Shown: positions 23,901-38,900 of the stretch, one piece after another
Layout: every line of letters starts with the position of its first letter
Numbering within the stretch: position 1 is the stretch's first letter
Made by a program: the position numbers and the translations under genes
The notes under the pieces: model-generated
What the model was told of the DNA's origin: nothing
What the model saw: only the letters and a program-made list of their open reading frames with translations
Databases searched by the model: none
Assembly: GCA_024734555.1 (NCBI GenBank)
Contig: JANPWX010000215.1
Span: forward strand, 2,362,929 to 2,426,928
Reading direction: 5' to 3'
Origin: Trochalopteron elliotii
Taxonomy: Eukaryota; Chordata; Aves; Passeriformes; Leiothrichidae
Length of the DNA stretch: 64,000 nt

Positions 23901-26900
23901 AGGCTTTTTAGACTTGATTCTATTTGTCCTTTCCTTGAAACAATTAAAATTGCTGAAAATGTTCATCAAAAATGTATGGGCACACATTAAAATCTTTGGT
24001 TTGATATATAGCCTGGTTTTGGCATGTACAGGCATCAGCACACTAGATCAAGAGGCTGTTTTGCCACAGTCTTGGGAACAGGCTAATCTCTGTAAGATAC
24101 AAAACAAAGTGTGACCTCATAAAGCAAATATCTGAGCCCCAAATCTGCTTCTTTCTCCCAAATGTACCGGGCAAAATATCTTGCTTGCATTCTAGTGTCA
24201 AGAGGCCTGCCTTTGAATTATTTTGGCTTTGTGGCTTGGTGAGTTGTTCTTAGAATAAATATGTTTTACTATCCAGACAGTCTGATCACATGACCTTTCT
24301 TTCTTTGAACTTCTGCTAAAAGTCCAAAAATCATTATAGCTGATGCTTGCCATGCTAAACTCAATTAAATTATTCTTTTGTTTGAAGATTTTAAGAGAAG
24401 ACTAACTTCACTGTTTTTCAGTCTTACTTCCTTATGAATGCAGTTCTTCAAGTAGTCAAGAAATGGTCTGGAAGATCATATTATTTGGTGGTGAACAAGA
24501 TTGTGATTCAGTGCTTTGTTTCCACATAAACACGGGTTATACAACTTGCTGAAGGCAGTGCCCAATTGTTACAGAAATAATTTCTCCAACTGAATTCAAA
24601 ATTATATTAATGCTTTATTGACATATTTCCTCTTATTTCAGGGAAAGACTGCACCCAGGATGAAAGCACAGCTGCAGCTATCTTTGCTGTTCAAATGGAT
24701 GACCATCTAGGAGGAAAGCCTGTGCAGAGTAGAGAAATTCAAGGATATGAATCTACTGAGTTTGTGGGTTACTTCAAAGGAGGAATTAAATACCGGGTAA
24801 AGAGTCTTTCAAAATACATTCTGAAATTGTATGTAACATTTTTCCCTACATAAAAATCAAATGATTTTCTTTGTAAATGGAGATTTTAAAATAGTTTATT
24901 AATGCTTTGTGGATTTAGATCTGAACTACCCATCATAAACTGTAGGAGTCCCAGTGTTTGTACAGAAAGCAGCAGCTTATTTGTCAGTGCCTCTTTTGAT
25001 ATGTGAAAACCTTTCCTAATTTTTTTTTCCCCGCCAAAATAAAGCTGTCCTGAAATTTTATATTTGTGTGTCTAAGAGCTCACAATAGGCACTTTCTGTG
25101 TCTGGGAGGTGTTAAATCTCAGAAATAATTTCTGTCTTGCAAATCAAATATTTTTGTTCAAATGCAGAACCCAGTGTGCTCAAGTAGGTAGAAACATGAA
25201 TAGAGTGGAAAAGATCAGAACTTCACTTGAATCTAAAAATTATGCACTCCTACTGCAGCTTTTTTCTGACGTAGATAAAACAATCTCCCAAATTTTTTTG
25301 AAAAATTTTAGCTTTTGGAATGGTGTAGTGTCAGTGACCTTGTGTCCCTTCCAGAAGCTGAATAGCTGAAAAGTAACTTTTTTTTTTGGGGGGGGCTACA
25401 TTTGTGGGGTTTTTTTAAGAGTAAAGTAATGTATCTCCTGAGAATATCTCCATAGTAGAAGCTCTGGGAGCCACGGCTCATTGAGCCTTTTTTTCCCTAT
25501 CATGAATGTTTGTAATTTCTTGCTACCTACACAACAAAGCTTTTTAACTCTGCATAAGTGAGGTTGGCAGTGACATGCCCAAACATTTACATTTTAATTT
25601 TTTTTTTGTGATTTCATGAGCCACTCTGTTCCAACACAAGGTCTGGGTCTCCCAGAGGAGTGGAGAATGCTGCCTCACAAAGGCAGACATCCAAACCAGT
25701 TTACAGGATTATGCTTATATTTACACTCACAGATTGTAAATCAAGTTTGCTCTCACCTCCCCTAGTTTAGTACTCCTTGCTATGTTGACTCTTAAGTTGC
25801 AAATATTCCTTTCCTAAAATTACAGAGCTGCTGTGAAGTTATCTACCCATCTACATGTAACCAGGGCTAAAAATGCCTGGACCTCTGAGATTCAAGTTCA
25901 AAAAAACTTTAAAAGGAGCTGCATATTTTTCTGCTTTTCCTCAGTCCTTGACTTTTGTCCTAATGATGGGGTTCAGTGTTATCTCATCCTCTGATGTGCT
26001 GTAAATTCTGTGCTTTCACCTGCTCTGCTTATCTGAAAACTCTTTGAAGGAGGGTGATATCTGCTCCATTGGCTAAAGGTTCACACCTGAGAGTTCAGCA
26101 GTGGTGTCTGTCTGGTCTGTGGTCAGCACTTTTAAACAGTACATTACTTTGGCTTGCTTCTCCCTACATAAACCATTTTTTTCCACTGCTAGCTCCTCAT
26201 CTGTAGCAAAAAAAAGTAACTTTGCAGAAATGAAGCTGAAATAAAGCTGGCTACTTTGTTTTGTTTTGTTCAGGCAGGTGGTGTAGCCTCTGGATTTAAT
26301 CATGTTGTCACTAACGATCTGAGTGCTCAGAGGCTGTTGCATATCAAGGGCCGGAGAGTTGTAAGAGCCACAGAAGTCCCCCTGGCTTGGACCAGCTTCA
26401 ACAAAGGCGATTGTTTCATTATTGACCTTGGAAATGTAAGTATTTTCTAGAGCAAGACACAAAAAACTAAGAGCCGCATCCCTTCCAAGGTTTAAGTCAT
26501 CCCCTAAAATGCAAAACTGATTTTGTCACTCTTGTGAACCAGCAGAAAGAGTCTGCTTTAGGAAACTAGTTTTAGTGTCACACCACTTGAAAGGTTTCAA
26601 ACTGCCTTAAATATTTTCTGAAGTGTGCACAGATTATCCTTCAAGAAATGCTTCTCTTTCCCATTCAAGGCATTGGGGTTTTTCACTACTGATGTTTGAG
26701 CAGGTTAAACAGTTCACTCTAAGTGCAGTCTGATTTTGGCCCTCTCTACCAGATGAATGGGATCAGTGCCAGTGTTCAGAGTAGAACACAGATTCAACCA
26801 TTCTCTTAAGAGCATTTCTTCATAGTCATCAAACTTTGATAGTGACAGTTGATCCTAAAGAAATAGCTGCAGAAGTGATTATAAATTTACTTGAATATTT

Positions 26901-29900
26901 CAAGAGATGACTTGAGAAGAAATCCTGTGCTTCAAGGCTTCCTGCCAAAAACAAGTAGACGCAGCACAGAAGAATATTGACACATAAGAGAAGATAATTC
27001 TGCTTGCTTCAAATGGCTTAAAGCGTAGTGCTGTCACCTCAGAATACATGCTAAGACTTTCTGATACTAAGAGTAGCAGCTGGGATGTAATACACACTAA
27101 TTAGATGCTAGTTATCAATTTGAAATTATTCCTGTGCCTGATAAGCTCCCATATATAAAATGGAAAGCATGTGAAAGGAAATAGTTTATCTGCAGTTGGT
27201 TTTAACTCTAGTGTTTCACAAGGAAGTGGTCAGCTGCTTCAAGATCTGAGTTCCCCCGACCTATTGAAAAATGGGCTCCACTTGAATTTTGTTGAATTCA
27301 TGGTGTGCATTTGGCCTTTTCTCTGAAAGTGTCCCCTAGCATGACAGTTGAAGATAATCAATATAGCTTCTTGATATCAATATGTCTTTGGTTTTATTAT
27401 GCTTCACAGCCTTCTGATGGAACACCAAATAGTGTTTTTTGAATATGATCCCATTCCTCTTACATCAATGTGGTTTAATCGTCTGGAACAGCCTGGTGAT
27501 CAATAACCAAAGTAATCTCTCAATGTCACTTTGCATAGAAGACCCAAATCATCTATTCCTTTCTGGGGTTAACCCATGGGAGATGGAAAGCCTGGAACTA
27601 AACATTGCTAGAAAATGCTGCTTTTGCAGTATGGCTGTAATTGGGCTTGAATTTTCTGGAGTTAACCTCCCATGAACATGCTGTGGACCTGGGTGTACTC
27701 CATGAACTCATCTTGTTCTGATCTTTATTGTGCTGCAGTGACCCAGGTGACCTTGAGTAATTACTCAGGCCACACTGCAAGTATGGCAGTGACACTGATG
27801 AAATGCACTGTGGGTGTATTGCAGTGTTACATGTATAGCTTGGGGCCCATCCCTTTTGGTGAGAGGAGTGTGCTGTCACTAAGCAATTTAAATGTAGTAT
27901 GGCTTTAGAGTCTTTATCTGATACTGAGTGTATGTTGGGAGCCTTTTACTTTTTTAGTGTAACATCACATCACAGTTTCTGATTCACTGTTTGACAAGAC
28001 AGAGGTCAAGCAGCAGTGCAATGCTGTGCCTCTGCAGGAAGAAAGATTAGATGTGAACAATATGTAGATCTCTTTTCTTGGCCATTCTATGGGAAATGTC
28101 ACTCAAATCACATGACTAAAACAATTCTTGGTCTTGGCATGTCAGTTGTGTAAGAGAGATGGGTTTTTCTGGATGTACTGACAAGTTAAGGAAAAAAGTG
28201 TGTTAGCATCTAGATATTCATAGTCATAGGTTATTGCATAAACCAGACCATGTTTGTGGGAGGTGAATATGTGACATAGTTCAGGATGAAGATGTACAAG
28301 TCTAGTGAAGTACCTCTAAATAAAGGGGTGTGATAGAAAATGCAATGTCACAGGAGAAACCTTGCTCAAGTTTTGTAAGAACTATATTTCAAGTTGAAAT
28401 AACTACTTCATATTGAAATTTTCCATGGCTGGAGGCCCACTATTAATGCGTGAGGCTTTATGAGTCTTTACAGGAGTTCTTAATTGAATTTAAGGTTCCT
28501 TTGCAAAAAGAAAAGTATTTTGGCTAAAGTAGATTCCTTTACTTAACAATTAAAATAAAGTTAATCTTAAAGAAGGTTGCTTTTGAGTCTTGGTGTTTAT
28601 TGTAGACCACTGCAGACTCATTGTCTAAGAATAATGGGCAGTAATTGCATAACATAGTGAGCTTATGGTCAGTGCTTTTAATATCAAATTATTGTAGTGT
28701 GTCAAATAAGATGAATTTCCAAGATGTACTTTCCCCAGTCTCTTAGCTAACCAGAAGGATTGTCTCTATGGCACTGAAAAATTGCTTGTGCTGTCCATTT
28801 CCTGTTGTATTTTATCAAGCCACTTATCTAATATAATAAAAAATTATTTCAGTTTTCCCATTGAGCTCTATTACTGCAGTATTTTAAACTCATGGTTTGA
28901 ACAGATAAGGGAAAATTATGAAAGATAATAAGGAATAGAAATAAAATCATTACTTATCACTATGATTTCCTTTACAGGGATAATGCTTTAAGCAGAAAGT
29001 GTGTGTGGGCATTTTAAGCTAGTTTCACATATTTACAGTTCAAGTTCTCATGTTTATCTCATACCTAGATCATAGGATTGGTTGGAAGGGACCTTTAAAG
29101 GTCATCTAGATTAACTCCCCCTGCAATGAGCAGGGACATCTGCAACAAGTTGAGGTTGCTCTGAGCCCTGTTTAACCTGACCTTGAATGAAGGTTATTCT
29201 ATCTTGATCCAGCCTTCTAAGTTATTGGAGTTAAACTTTGGCTGGAAATAAGATCAAAAAGTAGTGTTGTAACTGCCTGTCTCCTGACCCCTGTCTTAAA
29301 AGTGATCGGGATCCCATGGGACCATGTCCCATGTGCACAACCCACAGAGCACCTTGGCTGATTTTACTAAACCACATTTACAGCACTTCAAATGCCCTGC
29401 CCAGGTCTCACCTTGCCTCCTTTGCACTCTCTTGGCTGGAAGAGAAAATGGCTGCAGAAGGCAGAGGAAGCACTGTCTGTGCTGTGAGGGGAGTTATTAT
29501 CTGTGGGAAATGTGTGAAGACCTTTTAGTCAAGCAGTCTTTTGTAACATCATGAACTGAGAGCTGTGACTGTACTGATCTTCCTGCAGAGTGAGTGATGG
29601 GATGCCAGACCCTAATTTAAATTGTGGTGTTTTTTCTACATGGGATTTTCATGACAGCTCTTCAATGAACCTGGGAATCTCTCTGTAAGGGAGCCTTTGG
29701 GCAGGCAAGACAAGTGCAGGGCAGTTGCTGAGAAGGCTGGAGTGGAGCACTGCTTACTTTGTCGGGTGCTGCTTAGTGCATCTTGTCTGGGTGTGGCTCT
29801 GCTCAGGGCCTCCCAGGAGCTGTTACTTTCTGCCACACAATCACAGAATATGCTACGCTGAAAAGGGCCCGCAAGGATCGGAAAGTCAAACTCTGAGCCC

Positions 29901-32900
29901 CACACAGGACAACCCCAAGAGTCACACCGTGTGCCTGAGAGCATTGTCCAAATTCCTCTTGAACTCTGTCAAGCTTGGTGCTGTGGTCATGTCCCTGAGC
30001 AGCCCATTCCAGTGCCCAACCACCATCTGGATGAAGAACCTCTTTCTAATATCCAACCTAAACTTCTCTGATTGAAACTTCAGACCATTCCCTTGGGTCC
30101 TGTCAGTGGACACCAGAGAGAAGAGGTCAGTGCCTGCCCCTCCTGTTCCCCTCAGGAGGAAATTGTAGACTGCAATGAGGTCTTCCCTCAGTTTCCTCTT
30201 TTCCAGGCTGAATAGGCCAAGTGACCTCAGCTTGTGATCCTCACACAGCTTCCCCTCAAGGCCCTTCCAAATCCTGTCCTGGACTATTGCTGGTATCCCA
30301 CCTGAGAGGCACCAGGATGGGTTTGATGTTGGTGGCCTTAAACTGCCTGGTGTTGCTCTGTGCTCCCCTTTACCTCCAGATGCATCTCTCTCTGTTTCAC
30401 CCATCCTCCAACCACCTCCCCTTAGACACAATCCTTTTTCTTCCTTCATCACCAAGACAATTCTTAAAACAACAAGGAGCAGGAAGACGTGGAAAATGAT
30501 CACAGAAGGCAAGGGAAAAGATGAATCACTGTGAATAACAGTGATTGTAGTGAATATGTATGTAGTGAATAACATGCATCCAGTTTTCAAGACTATTTTA
30601 GTATTTATCTAGATGCATGTGTAAATATACTGTATATGTGTTAAAATAAGGGGGTGAAGGGCAATGTGTGATATCTACCACTGAGGTTTGAGCTTGCCCT
30701 GATTGCAGCTGGAAAGTTTTGTCAGTACAATAAACGTTTTGCCTGCAGAACATCACCCTTCTCCCAAAGGAAGAGTGCAGATGGGTTAGGTGATAACTAT
30801 AGCTCAAGCTAAATGAAGATTGAAGGTAAACTGTACTCAGTTGTCCATTCTTCCTATTCCTATAGTGGTGTATATAAACTGATTTATAAACAGCCGAAAG
30901 GTTGCTGGTTTGAAATGTAAGAGCCCACAATATTCCTAGAAACAACTTGTGCTGTCTAGGAATCAATGTATGTATTTCTCATGAATCCAAATGAAAATTA
31001 TGGAGTTAGAACTCAAAAGTATGAGACTGAATAGAGTTGTCATCATGTTCCTACAAGAACACCCGACATAGTAAGCACGTCAGAAGAAGAAAAATTGTTG
31101 CCTTGCAACAAAGTCCCTAGAAGAAATACATCAGGCGAAAATGCTGGCTTTTTATGATACCTGCTTTTCATAACAACTGTTGACTTTGTATAGATTAAAT
31201 TATGTTTACAAAAAGAAAAGTAACTTCTGCTTTTTAAAGAGCAAGATAACAGATACTTGCTTTATGATTATGACCACAGGGTATGATTCAGCATCACATT
31301 GCAACCTTAAACACAGTTGTCTTGGTGGCTTCTTCAGTCTTCTTCCCTCACTATTTCTTTTAGGTGGCTTTGCTTCTCTTCCATTGGATAAAGCAGTTCA
31401 CAGCAGGCATATTAATTGCTTTAATAAAGTCACTGTTAAGGTACAAACAGGCCTGGAAGAACAGATTCTTGTATTTTGCAGTTCATCACTGTACATTTCT
31501 AGTTGCTTTCCCTTGCTCTAGCAACTGACTCATGTTGTTTTTCCATTCACATGTTTCTCCTACAACTAACCTCTTCCCCAGTTTCCTCCAGCTGAGGGTT
31601 AAACTATTGCTTATACTGCAGCAGGAAGCTGCCAAACAAGTAGCTGAGCTTGAAGAACTAAAGTGCTTAGGTTCTTTATTAACTTTATGGACTTATTAAC
31701 AGTATTAAAACATTCTGTCTATACAAGGTGTATCTTGGTCAGCGAGCATCCTAATTTTTCTGTAATTCTGTGAACCAGTTAGTCCAACAGTGTAAATGCC
31801 AGCATTCTGGAAATTGTTATAGTCTCAAAGTCATCAGACTGGACACATATGTATCCACAAGGATTCAGTTAAGTTAGTTTTCTTCCTGATGTGGGAAATC
31901 CAGATGTTTTGCTGCTTGAGCTGCTGTTGTTTAGAATTAAGAGTATGCTGCTATTGACCCCTTAATCCACTGTGGTATAGCAAGAGCTATTCCTAGTGCA
32001 TGCTAGCAAAACAGGTGTGAGAGGAAAAATGAATGTACTAAGAGCATGACTCTGCTATATCTGACTTATTTTTAGTCTGAAAAGTTGTTCTGACTCAAAT
32101 GGCAGACTCCAGAGTCTGGTTACAAAGACACTATTGTAATTTTACTAGGGCCAGGCTCATGGTGGCCTCAGAGGTATTCTGGCTGAATGAATTTGGAGTT
32201 TGTTTTGGATTATCAAAACTCCACAACTTCTAATGGTTCACTGTATTACAGTTTCAACAAACTAGATTTTATGAATATGTGAATTGAGAGGGTTTTTTCC
32301 CTGCCTGTATCAAGAATTCAACAGTCCAGAAAGGAAAAAAGTGAATAATTTAAGGAGAAAAATGCCTTCAGAAGTCTATATGAATCTGGTTGAATCCAAA
32401 CATTCTTCTTAATACATATTGTCAGTTCCTTTAAAACCCTGGATGTCAGTGAGCTGACAAAAAGCACTGCATTCCAGTTACTTTTGTTCAGTTCATTTAT
32501 TTTCCCCACCTTGTGGCCTTTTTCTTGTTTTAGCACTTTAAAAAAAAAATAAAAACAACCCAAAAACCCATAAAAACTCCATACTCTTGTTTTAGGGCTC
32601 TCTGTTTTATTTCCAAAAACTTGGTGTTTGAAATACAAATACCAATGTAATATGCCATTGTTTTACAAATACTTAGAATTGAAGCCGTTAGAAATATTTC
32701 TGTTGTTTACAGCTCATATATAAACTTTTTTCCAAATTTATGTCTATTTTGTATTGGCCTTTCTTCGTTAAGCATAGTAAGTTTAATTACAGGACTAGAC
32801 TTTTAACAAGCTAAAAGGAACTCTGCCTTATCAGAGCAGCTGTTCTGATAATGGCCGTGAAGAGTCTCAGCTGAGTGCCTGCACATTATTTTGATAGCAG

Positions 32901-35900
32901 CATGATAAGATGTGTATAAAGCTTTGCCAATATTCATCCATCTGCCTCTAGCATTGCTGGGCTTTTTTTCCCCACTTCCTTCAGGAGGTAAATACTAGGA
33001 GTGCTGGCTCTTTTGGGGGACCCTACATCACATCTCTTCTCCTCCTGACCCACCCGTCCTTACAAGCCTCATCAGCCTTCCTTCTACCTCCTGTGAAACC
33101 ATTAAGGTGTCCTTCTGGAATGTGCTTATTTGCCTAGGCTCTGATCTGCTTCTGAAAAGCAGCAGCTGAATCAAAAGGAAGAGAGGAATTAAGGCAATTA
33201 TAACTTTACAAATATTCTTTTATTGCTTTCAGCCCTTTAGTGAGTTGTGGGGGTAAAGAGAATGTAGTATGGTGTTTTAGAGGAGTGAGCAGATTTAGCT
33301 GAAGAGTCTTCTCGTGTTGAGTCCCTCTGCGTTAGAGCTGCACCTCTGCTGCACCAAATATTGGGGTTTAGGGGAATGGAACACAACATCCTGACTGACA
33401 GACATTGAGTTAGCATAAATTGCATCACGACAGCATGAAAAGGTCCACACCACAGGTTTTAACTGTCTCTCACCTAAGAATAGTATTTTATTTATTTTTT
33501 TTTAATTGAGGTGCTGTTATGTTCTGACAGCCTGTTCTGGGATATATGTGGGCAAAGGTAGATAGACAGGTTTAAGGTGTATCAGGGCCTCCAAACAAAG
33601 AATAGAGGCATACCAGCTTGTGATGCTTGGCTTAAATTCTTTCCTTAATTAAAGTTTGAAGTTTATTTCAGTATTTTAAGGTTAATGGGACTTAAACATT
33701 TAACTGTTATTTTCTACCTAAATGGAAGTTTCACCACAAACATGTTTCAAATTAGAGTTTTGAAACCTATTTAATTTGTTTAGCTTTTTAATATCTCTTC
33801 ATGTAAGAGAATCCAAATCAGCAATTACAGTAGAGGCCTGGAAATTAGTAGATATTTCAACAGACATATAGGTTTGAAACACTTGCATGTTTAGGGCATG
33901 TTTAACTACAGAAAAACAACTTCATGGATTTAAACTTCTTGGCTTTTCCTGTTGTTGTCCTGGCTAAGATCCACAGAAATGACCACAAAAGTTCCAGAAA
34001 AGATATTTTCATTTGCCTCCAGAGTAAGGAGGCTGCCAGTTGAATACAGAACTGGCTATGTGTTGGAAGGGAAAAAATTGGTTTTTATGTCACTTCTGAA
34101 ATAAGTGGGTTTATTTGTTTTGTTTGTTTTTCCATCTCTTGCTCTTCATGCCATTTGGGGCTGGAGCAGGAAGCAGGAGGTGTACTTTCACAGTCTCCCT
34201 CCATGTAGGGAAAAGTGCCGAGGTGCTCTTGCTCAGGGTTACACATGAGCCATGCATAATCATCCTGATGCACAACTTCTGTATAGAAGCTAAATGTTGG
34301 GTCATTTTTAATGTGCTGTAGAAATCTCATTTGACTTCCACAAGGTCACTCTGCAGGCCAGAAGCTATTAGGAGTCAGAGCAGTGAATTCTGACTCTCTG
34401 GGTGGAAAACCAAACTGTGTCCCCAAAATGTGCAGTCGAGGGGAGAGCTCATTCTGACCACAGTGAGCATGGCACGGACTCAGCTTGCCTTCCCAACCTC
34501 ACTCAGGAGCTCTAGGGTGGTCACTGTTATTCATGATAACATTTTTCATTATAAAGTTATTAATTATAAGGCTTCTTGCCCTCAGCTGTTAATTGTCCCA
34601 CTGTGATCTGACAACTATATTGGTATCAACAGACATTAATATAGGGTATCTCTCTCAGAATTCTGTTTAAGAGGTTTAAAAAAATAAATACTTCTAGTGC
34701 AAACTTCTGAAAATAAACTGGGCTTGGCACAGGAATTACTGATGAATGAAGCCCTTTTATTTTGAGGGGAGTGAACACTTGAAGGCTGTTTTCATTTTAA
34801 TGGAAACATTTTTTGTCAACCTGCCAATTCCAAATAAAGTTAGCAAAACATACCTAAAAATAGTGAAGGTGTAGTACAGCGTGGTGTACAGGAAGGTGTA
34901 GTGTAGGAAACTGTGAAAGTAGTGAATGAGCTAAAGCTAAATATCATATTTTGCCCATAGTTGAGCACTTTATATGTGTAAAAAATAAATACATGAATAA
35001 TGACATATGACCCAAAAACTCAATGGTTTGTTGGATATGGTTAGATAACTAATTAACTGTATTTCAGGTAAATTCAGATCTAAACATTAGCCTTCTCAAG
35101 AAGTGACTTTGACTTCTAAAACTTTTTTTCTGGTTTTAAATTGTTGAAAAACTGAATCTGCCTAGAGGTTGAAATGGATGAATTACATCAGGAATGCAAA
35201 CTTGTAGATACTCAGCTTCTCTACTCTGAGGGCTCAAAATTAGATACATTGAAAATGAGATGATGTTAGTTCAGAAGAGAAAATTAATTAAATCCAAGCT
35301 CCTGAAAGCTTCTAGCACTGAATGATTAAGATATTTTAGTGATCATAGTAAATACATTACAATATTATATACTTTGTGACACTTTCATGACTTGTGGCTG
35401 CTCACGTCCTTCTATTTGATTATACAGTACATGAAGTTTAACTTTCAGGCTTTTAATAAAGAATAGTGTCTTTATTCTCTAGTGCCAAAAAGAAGCAGAT
35501 TCTTATTTCTCTAGATTTTGAAATCAGTATTTTTCAAATAAGCATGTATGATGGATCTTGTGAATCTCGAGATCAAGAATGTTTTCAGACACTAGTGTTG
35601 ATTCAAGTGATGGTTTACACAGTAGAAAGAAAACCAGGAACATGGACGCCATAAGGAAAATAATGAAACCTGCGAATTTAAAAATCTGAATTCCATTACT
35701 GTAGATTTTTAAAGGTCCTTCGTCCTCAGGCTCATTTGAAGCCTAGAGCCTGTGGACTGTAGGAGAGCTCAGTTTCTTCAGTCACTTGCTGACTGAAGGC
35801 AGAAGGGGAGAATAAACTGTGAATGTGGAGTAACTTGAGTGCAGTGAGGCCTTTAGGAGATGCTAAGAAAAGAAAATGTGAATTTATTGTCCAAGAAGTA

Positions 35901-38900
35901 AAGGTCTTTGTAATTTGCAGTGGCAGTTTAAGTCTCACAATATCCCTTGTGGTCAGTACAGCAAAAATACTCATTTTGTAGATGCAACCTGTTGTTTGAG
36001 GTTCCATCTCCACTTACCAAAACGCCAAGAGAAGGCCAATGGGTACAACTGAAGCTGCACTTCTAACCTTTCTGAATGAGCAATTTCCACTAATTGCCAC
36101 ATCAACACTGGGATAAGGCAATAACTGTCTTACCTCTTTCCCTAGTTCTCTATTATATGACTTCTTACTCTTCCTTATTGCTCTTACAGACCCTGGGAAA
36201 TAAAGAATTCCTGTTTATTGCGGCAGTATCTCTAGTGACTCCTGGTTTCTCATGTAATTGCAAATAAGCTCAATTAGTAGGATGTAGGCCAAGATGAGAA
36301 GCATGCTTAGGAGTCTGTGTTGTGTGGAAAGTCTTCATGAAGTTGGTAGAAAAGGGCTGAAGCAGTGCCCAGCAATAACAAATGTATTAAAAAATCTGCT
36401 CAGATTGGAACATTTTTCTTTATATGCATTCAGTTTTTTAGAAAATTATTTCCCTAAGTATGAACAGACATTTTGTTTTCCTGGGGAATTGTAGAAAGTC
36501 GGATTTAATATAAGGTTCAGACCTGACACAAGCTATGTCTCCAGATTCTGGATACTTGGTAAACTGACAGTATTTAAACCAGAACTTAGAAGCAATTTTT
36601 TTTTTTTTTAATTTAAGCCTACAGTCGAGTTTTTAAAGGCAAGTTGAAACCTCACAGCTTTCATTGCATAATATCTGCAAGTTGAAAGGGGTACAGTTCT
36701 GCGAATCTGTGGTGTAATCCTGACAAAACTTCAAACTTCGTCTTTGAAGAAATGCTTTTGAAGGGGGGAAGGGAGGTTGGAAGGGAGCAGAGAGATCACT
36801 GAGATCTCCCTGTGGACTTTTTTTTTTTGTCCAAACTGGTGAAAAGTAACTTGGAAGTTACTAGCACTCTTTTGCATGCAGATGCTGTCAATATTAACTA
36901 TCTTCTAAAAATTTGCATCTGCTAGTACTGAGAAACTGTGCTTCATCCTTCACTTGTCTCAAACCACCCTTTCAAGTAATGTTAAAGACCAACAGTGGTC
37001 AGCAGAAATAACTTTTTTTTTTTATGAAACAGATTTTTACCTCAAAGTTTTATACAGTTGTATATACAACATAAAACTAAACCCAAGTAATTTATTCAGT
37101 GAGGCCTCTGATTAAAATTTGCATTGCAGATGAACACAAACTAGTTGAACCTTTTTAAAACTGAAAATGACTGTGTACTTTTACTGCTGTGCTATTTGAG
37201 CTATTTGACAGAATCATGTGAAGAATCAAATTACCTTCTTCCAGGAGAAGGTGAGGAAAGCAACCAGCCAAGATGAGTAATTTCTTTGAACTGGCTCCTT
37301 CCAGCCCAGCCTCTAGCATCCCTGGAGCTTATGTTATGCCTTTTCTTAGAAAATTTCATCAAGACTGAAATCTAAATTCTTTATTCTGAAATGCTTCAAG
37401 TTCCGGATGATGAATAATGGGAGTTGCCAAAACTGGGGATCCTTGGAATGTGTGGCTAATCAGGTGACCTGTCTTAGGCTGATTCTAGTGTCTCCCTGTC
37501 CTGAGAGGTGCCCTGGGAATGTGCTGCATTCTGCAAAAAGTCAGCTAATAAAAACTGGATTGGAAGATCTAACTGTACTTTAGTAAAACGTACAGTCAGG
37601 ATCTTCCTTGAGATTTTGAGATGAATTTGTTTCTTGACACAGGTGAGTACTAGCACTGCTGAAGTACCATACAAGAGGAGCTGACATATATAAAATTTGC
37701 AGTAGCAAATTTAGGAGTTTCTGATTCTTTAATTAGCTGAAGCTCTATATGTAATTGGGATAAAACTCAGTCAAACCAAAACTCTGATTATTCTGAGCTC
37801 AAGTGATCTCCTAATATGTGGAAGCTAAATTATATTATGTAAATATCTTGCATATTACAGCATCACATGATGAAGAATGAAATAGGTTGGAAAAGACCTC
37901 TGAGATGGCCAAGTTCAACCTTTGACTGAACACCACTTTGTCAACCAGACCACAGGACTGAGTGCCACATCCAGTGTTTTCTTAAACACCTCCAGGGGTG
38001 TGACTCCACCACCTCCCTGGGCAGCCCATTCCAATACTGATTCACCCTTTCTGTGAAGAAATTTCTCATAATATCCAACCTAAATCTCTCCTAGTGCAGT
38101 TTGAGATTATGTCATAGATACTGAAAATAGCTACATGATTGAGCAACTCTCTTCTAGAAAGATGTAGATTCACTGATATTCTGGTGGTTTAGATTCAGTA
38201 GCATAATTATTAATAAAATAAATTTCATGATTTTGCTGTGTTGAATCCTATTGCTAAAGTGTGTGTTCTTCTGATTATTTCAGGAAATCTACCAGTGGTG
38301 TGGCTCGTCATGCAATAAATACGAGCGGCTGAAGGCTACACAGGTTGCTGTTGGCATTCGGGACAATGAGCGAAATGGAAGGTCTAAATTAATTACTGTG
38401 GAAGAAGGGAGTGAGCCAGACCGTCTCATAGAGGTATTGTAATGTGCTAACTTGTTGCTGACATGGCTCTGAATAAAAGTTTTTGCACCTCAGGAACTAA
38501 ATCAGCTTGGGCTGATGCTAGGAAGACAGATAAAGGGTATAGTAGGCCAGTTTATACCTTTGCCTTCCTTCCTTATCCAGGCAGTGTTAAATTAATTGGG
38601 CATTACAGTCTGAGATAATTAATCATCTGGGAACACTTTTACAAGAACAAATGTTTGCTTTATTGAGTTAGCTGTACAGTGACTGAATTAACAGCATGGC
38701 TCACACTGAAGCACACTATCATCTCTGTGTTAAGACAGTGCATCCATCTTGGACAGCACCAAAGAAAGAAAGACACAGAATTACTGTGTGTAGAAAGTAA
38801 AAAAATGACGCAAATTGCATATTGATGCCGGGGGTCAAGCACTCTGCATACTTCTGCTTCTCTTTCAAAATCATATGCACCTAAGCCTCTAGTAACCCCT

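Larger units (their letters stand above)
26436..38283 (+). other. SCIN: SCIN intron 3
   Basis: 11.8 kb, phase 0. Holds three CR1 fragments (29069-29190, 29837-30285, 37874-38116), all oriented opposite to SCIN. The third ends about 170 bp before exon 4. Otherwise AT-rich with no nested gene recognised. Confidence 0.9.

Noticed and set aside
29922..30590. Minus-strand frame of 222 codons as a host gene
   Set aside because: Its C-terminal 120 codons are the CR1 ORF2 end. The upstream part is unrelated chance extension.
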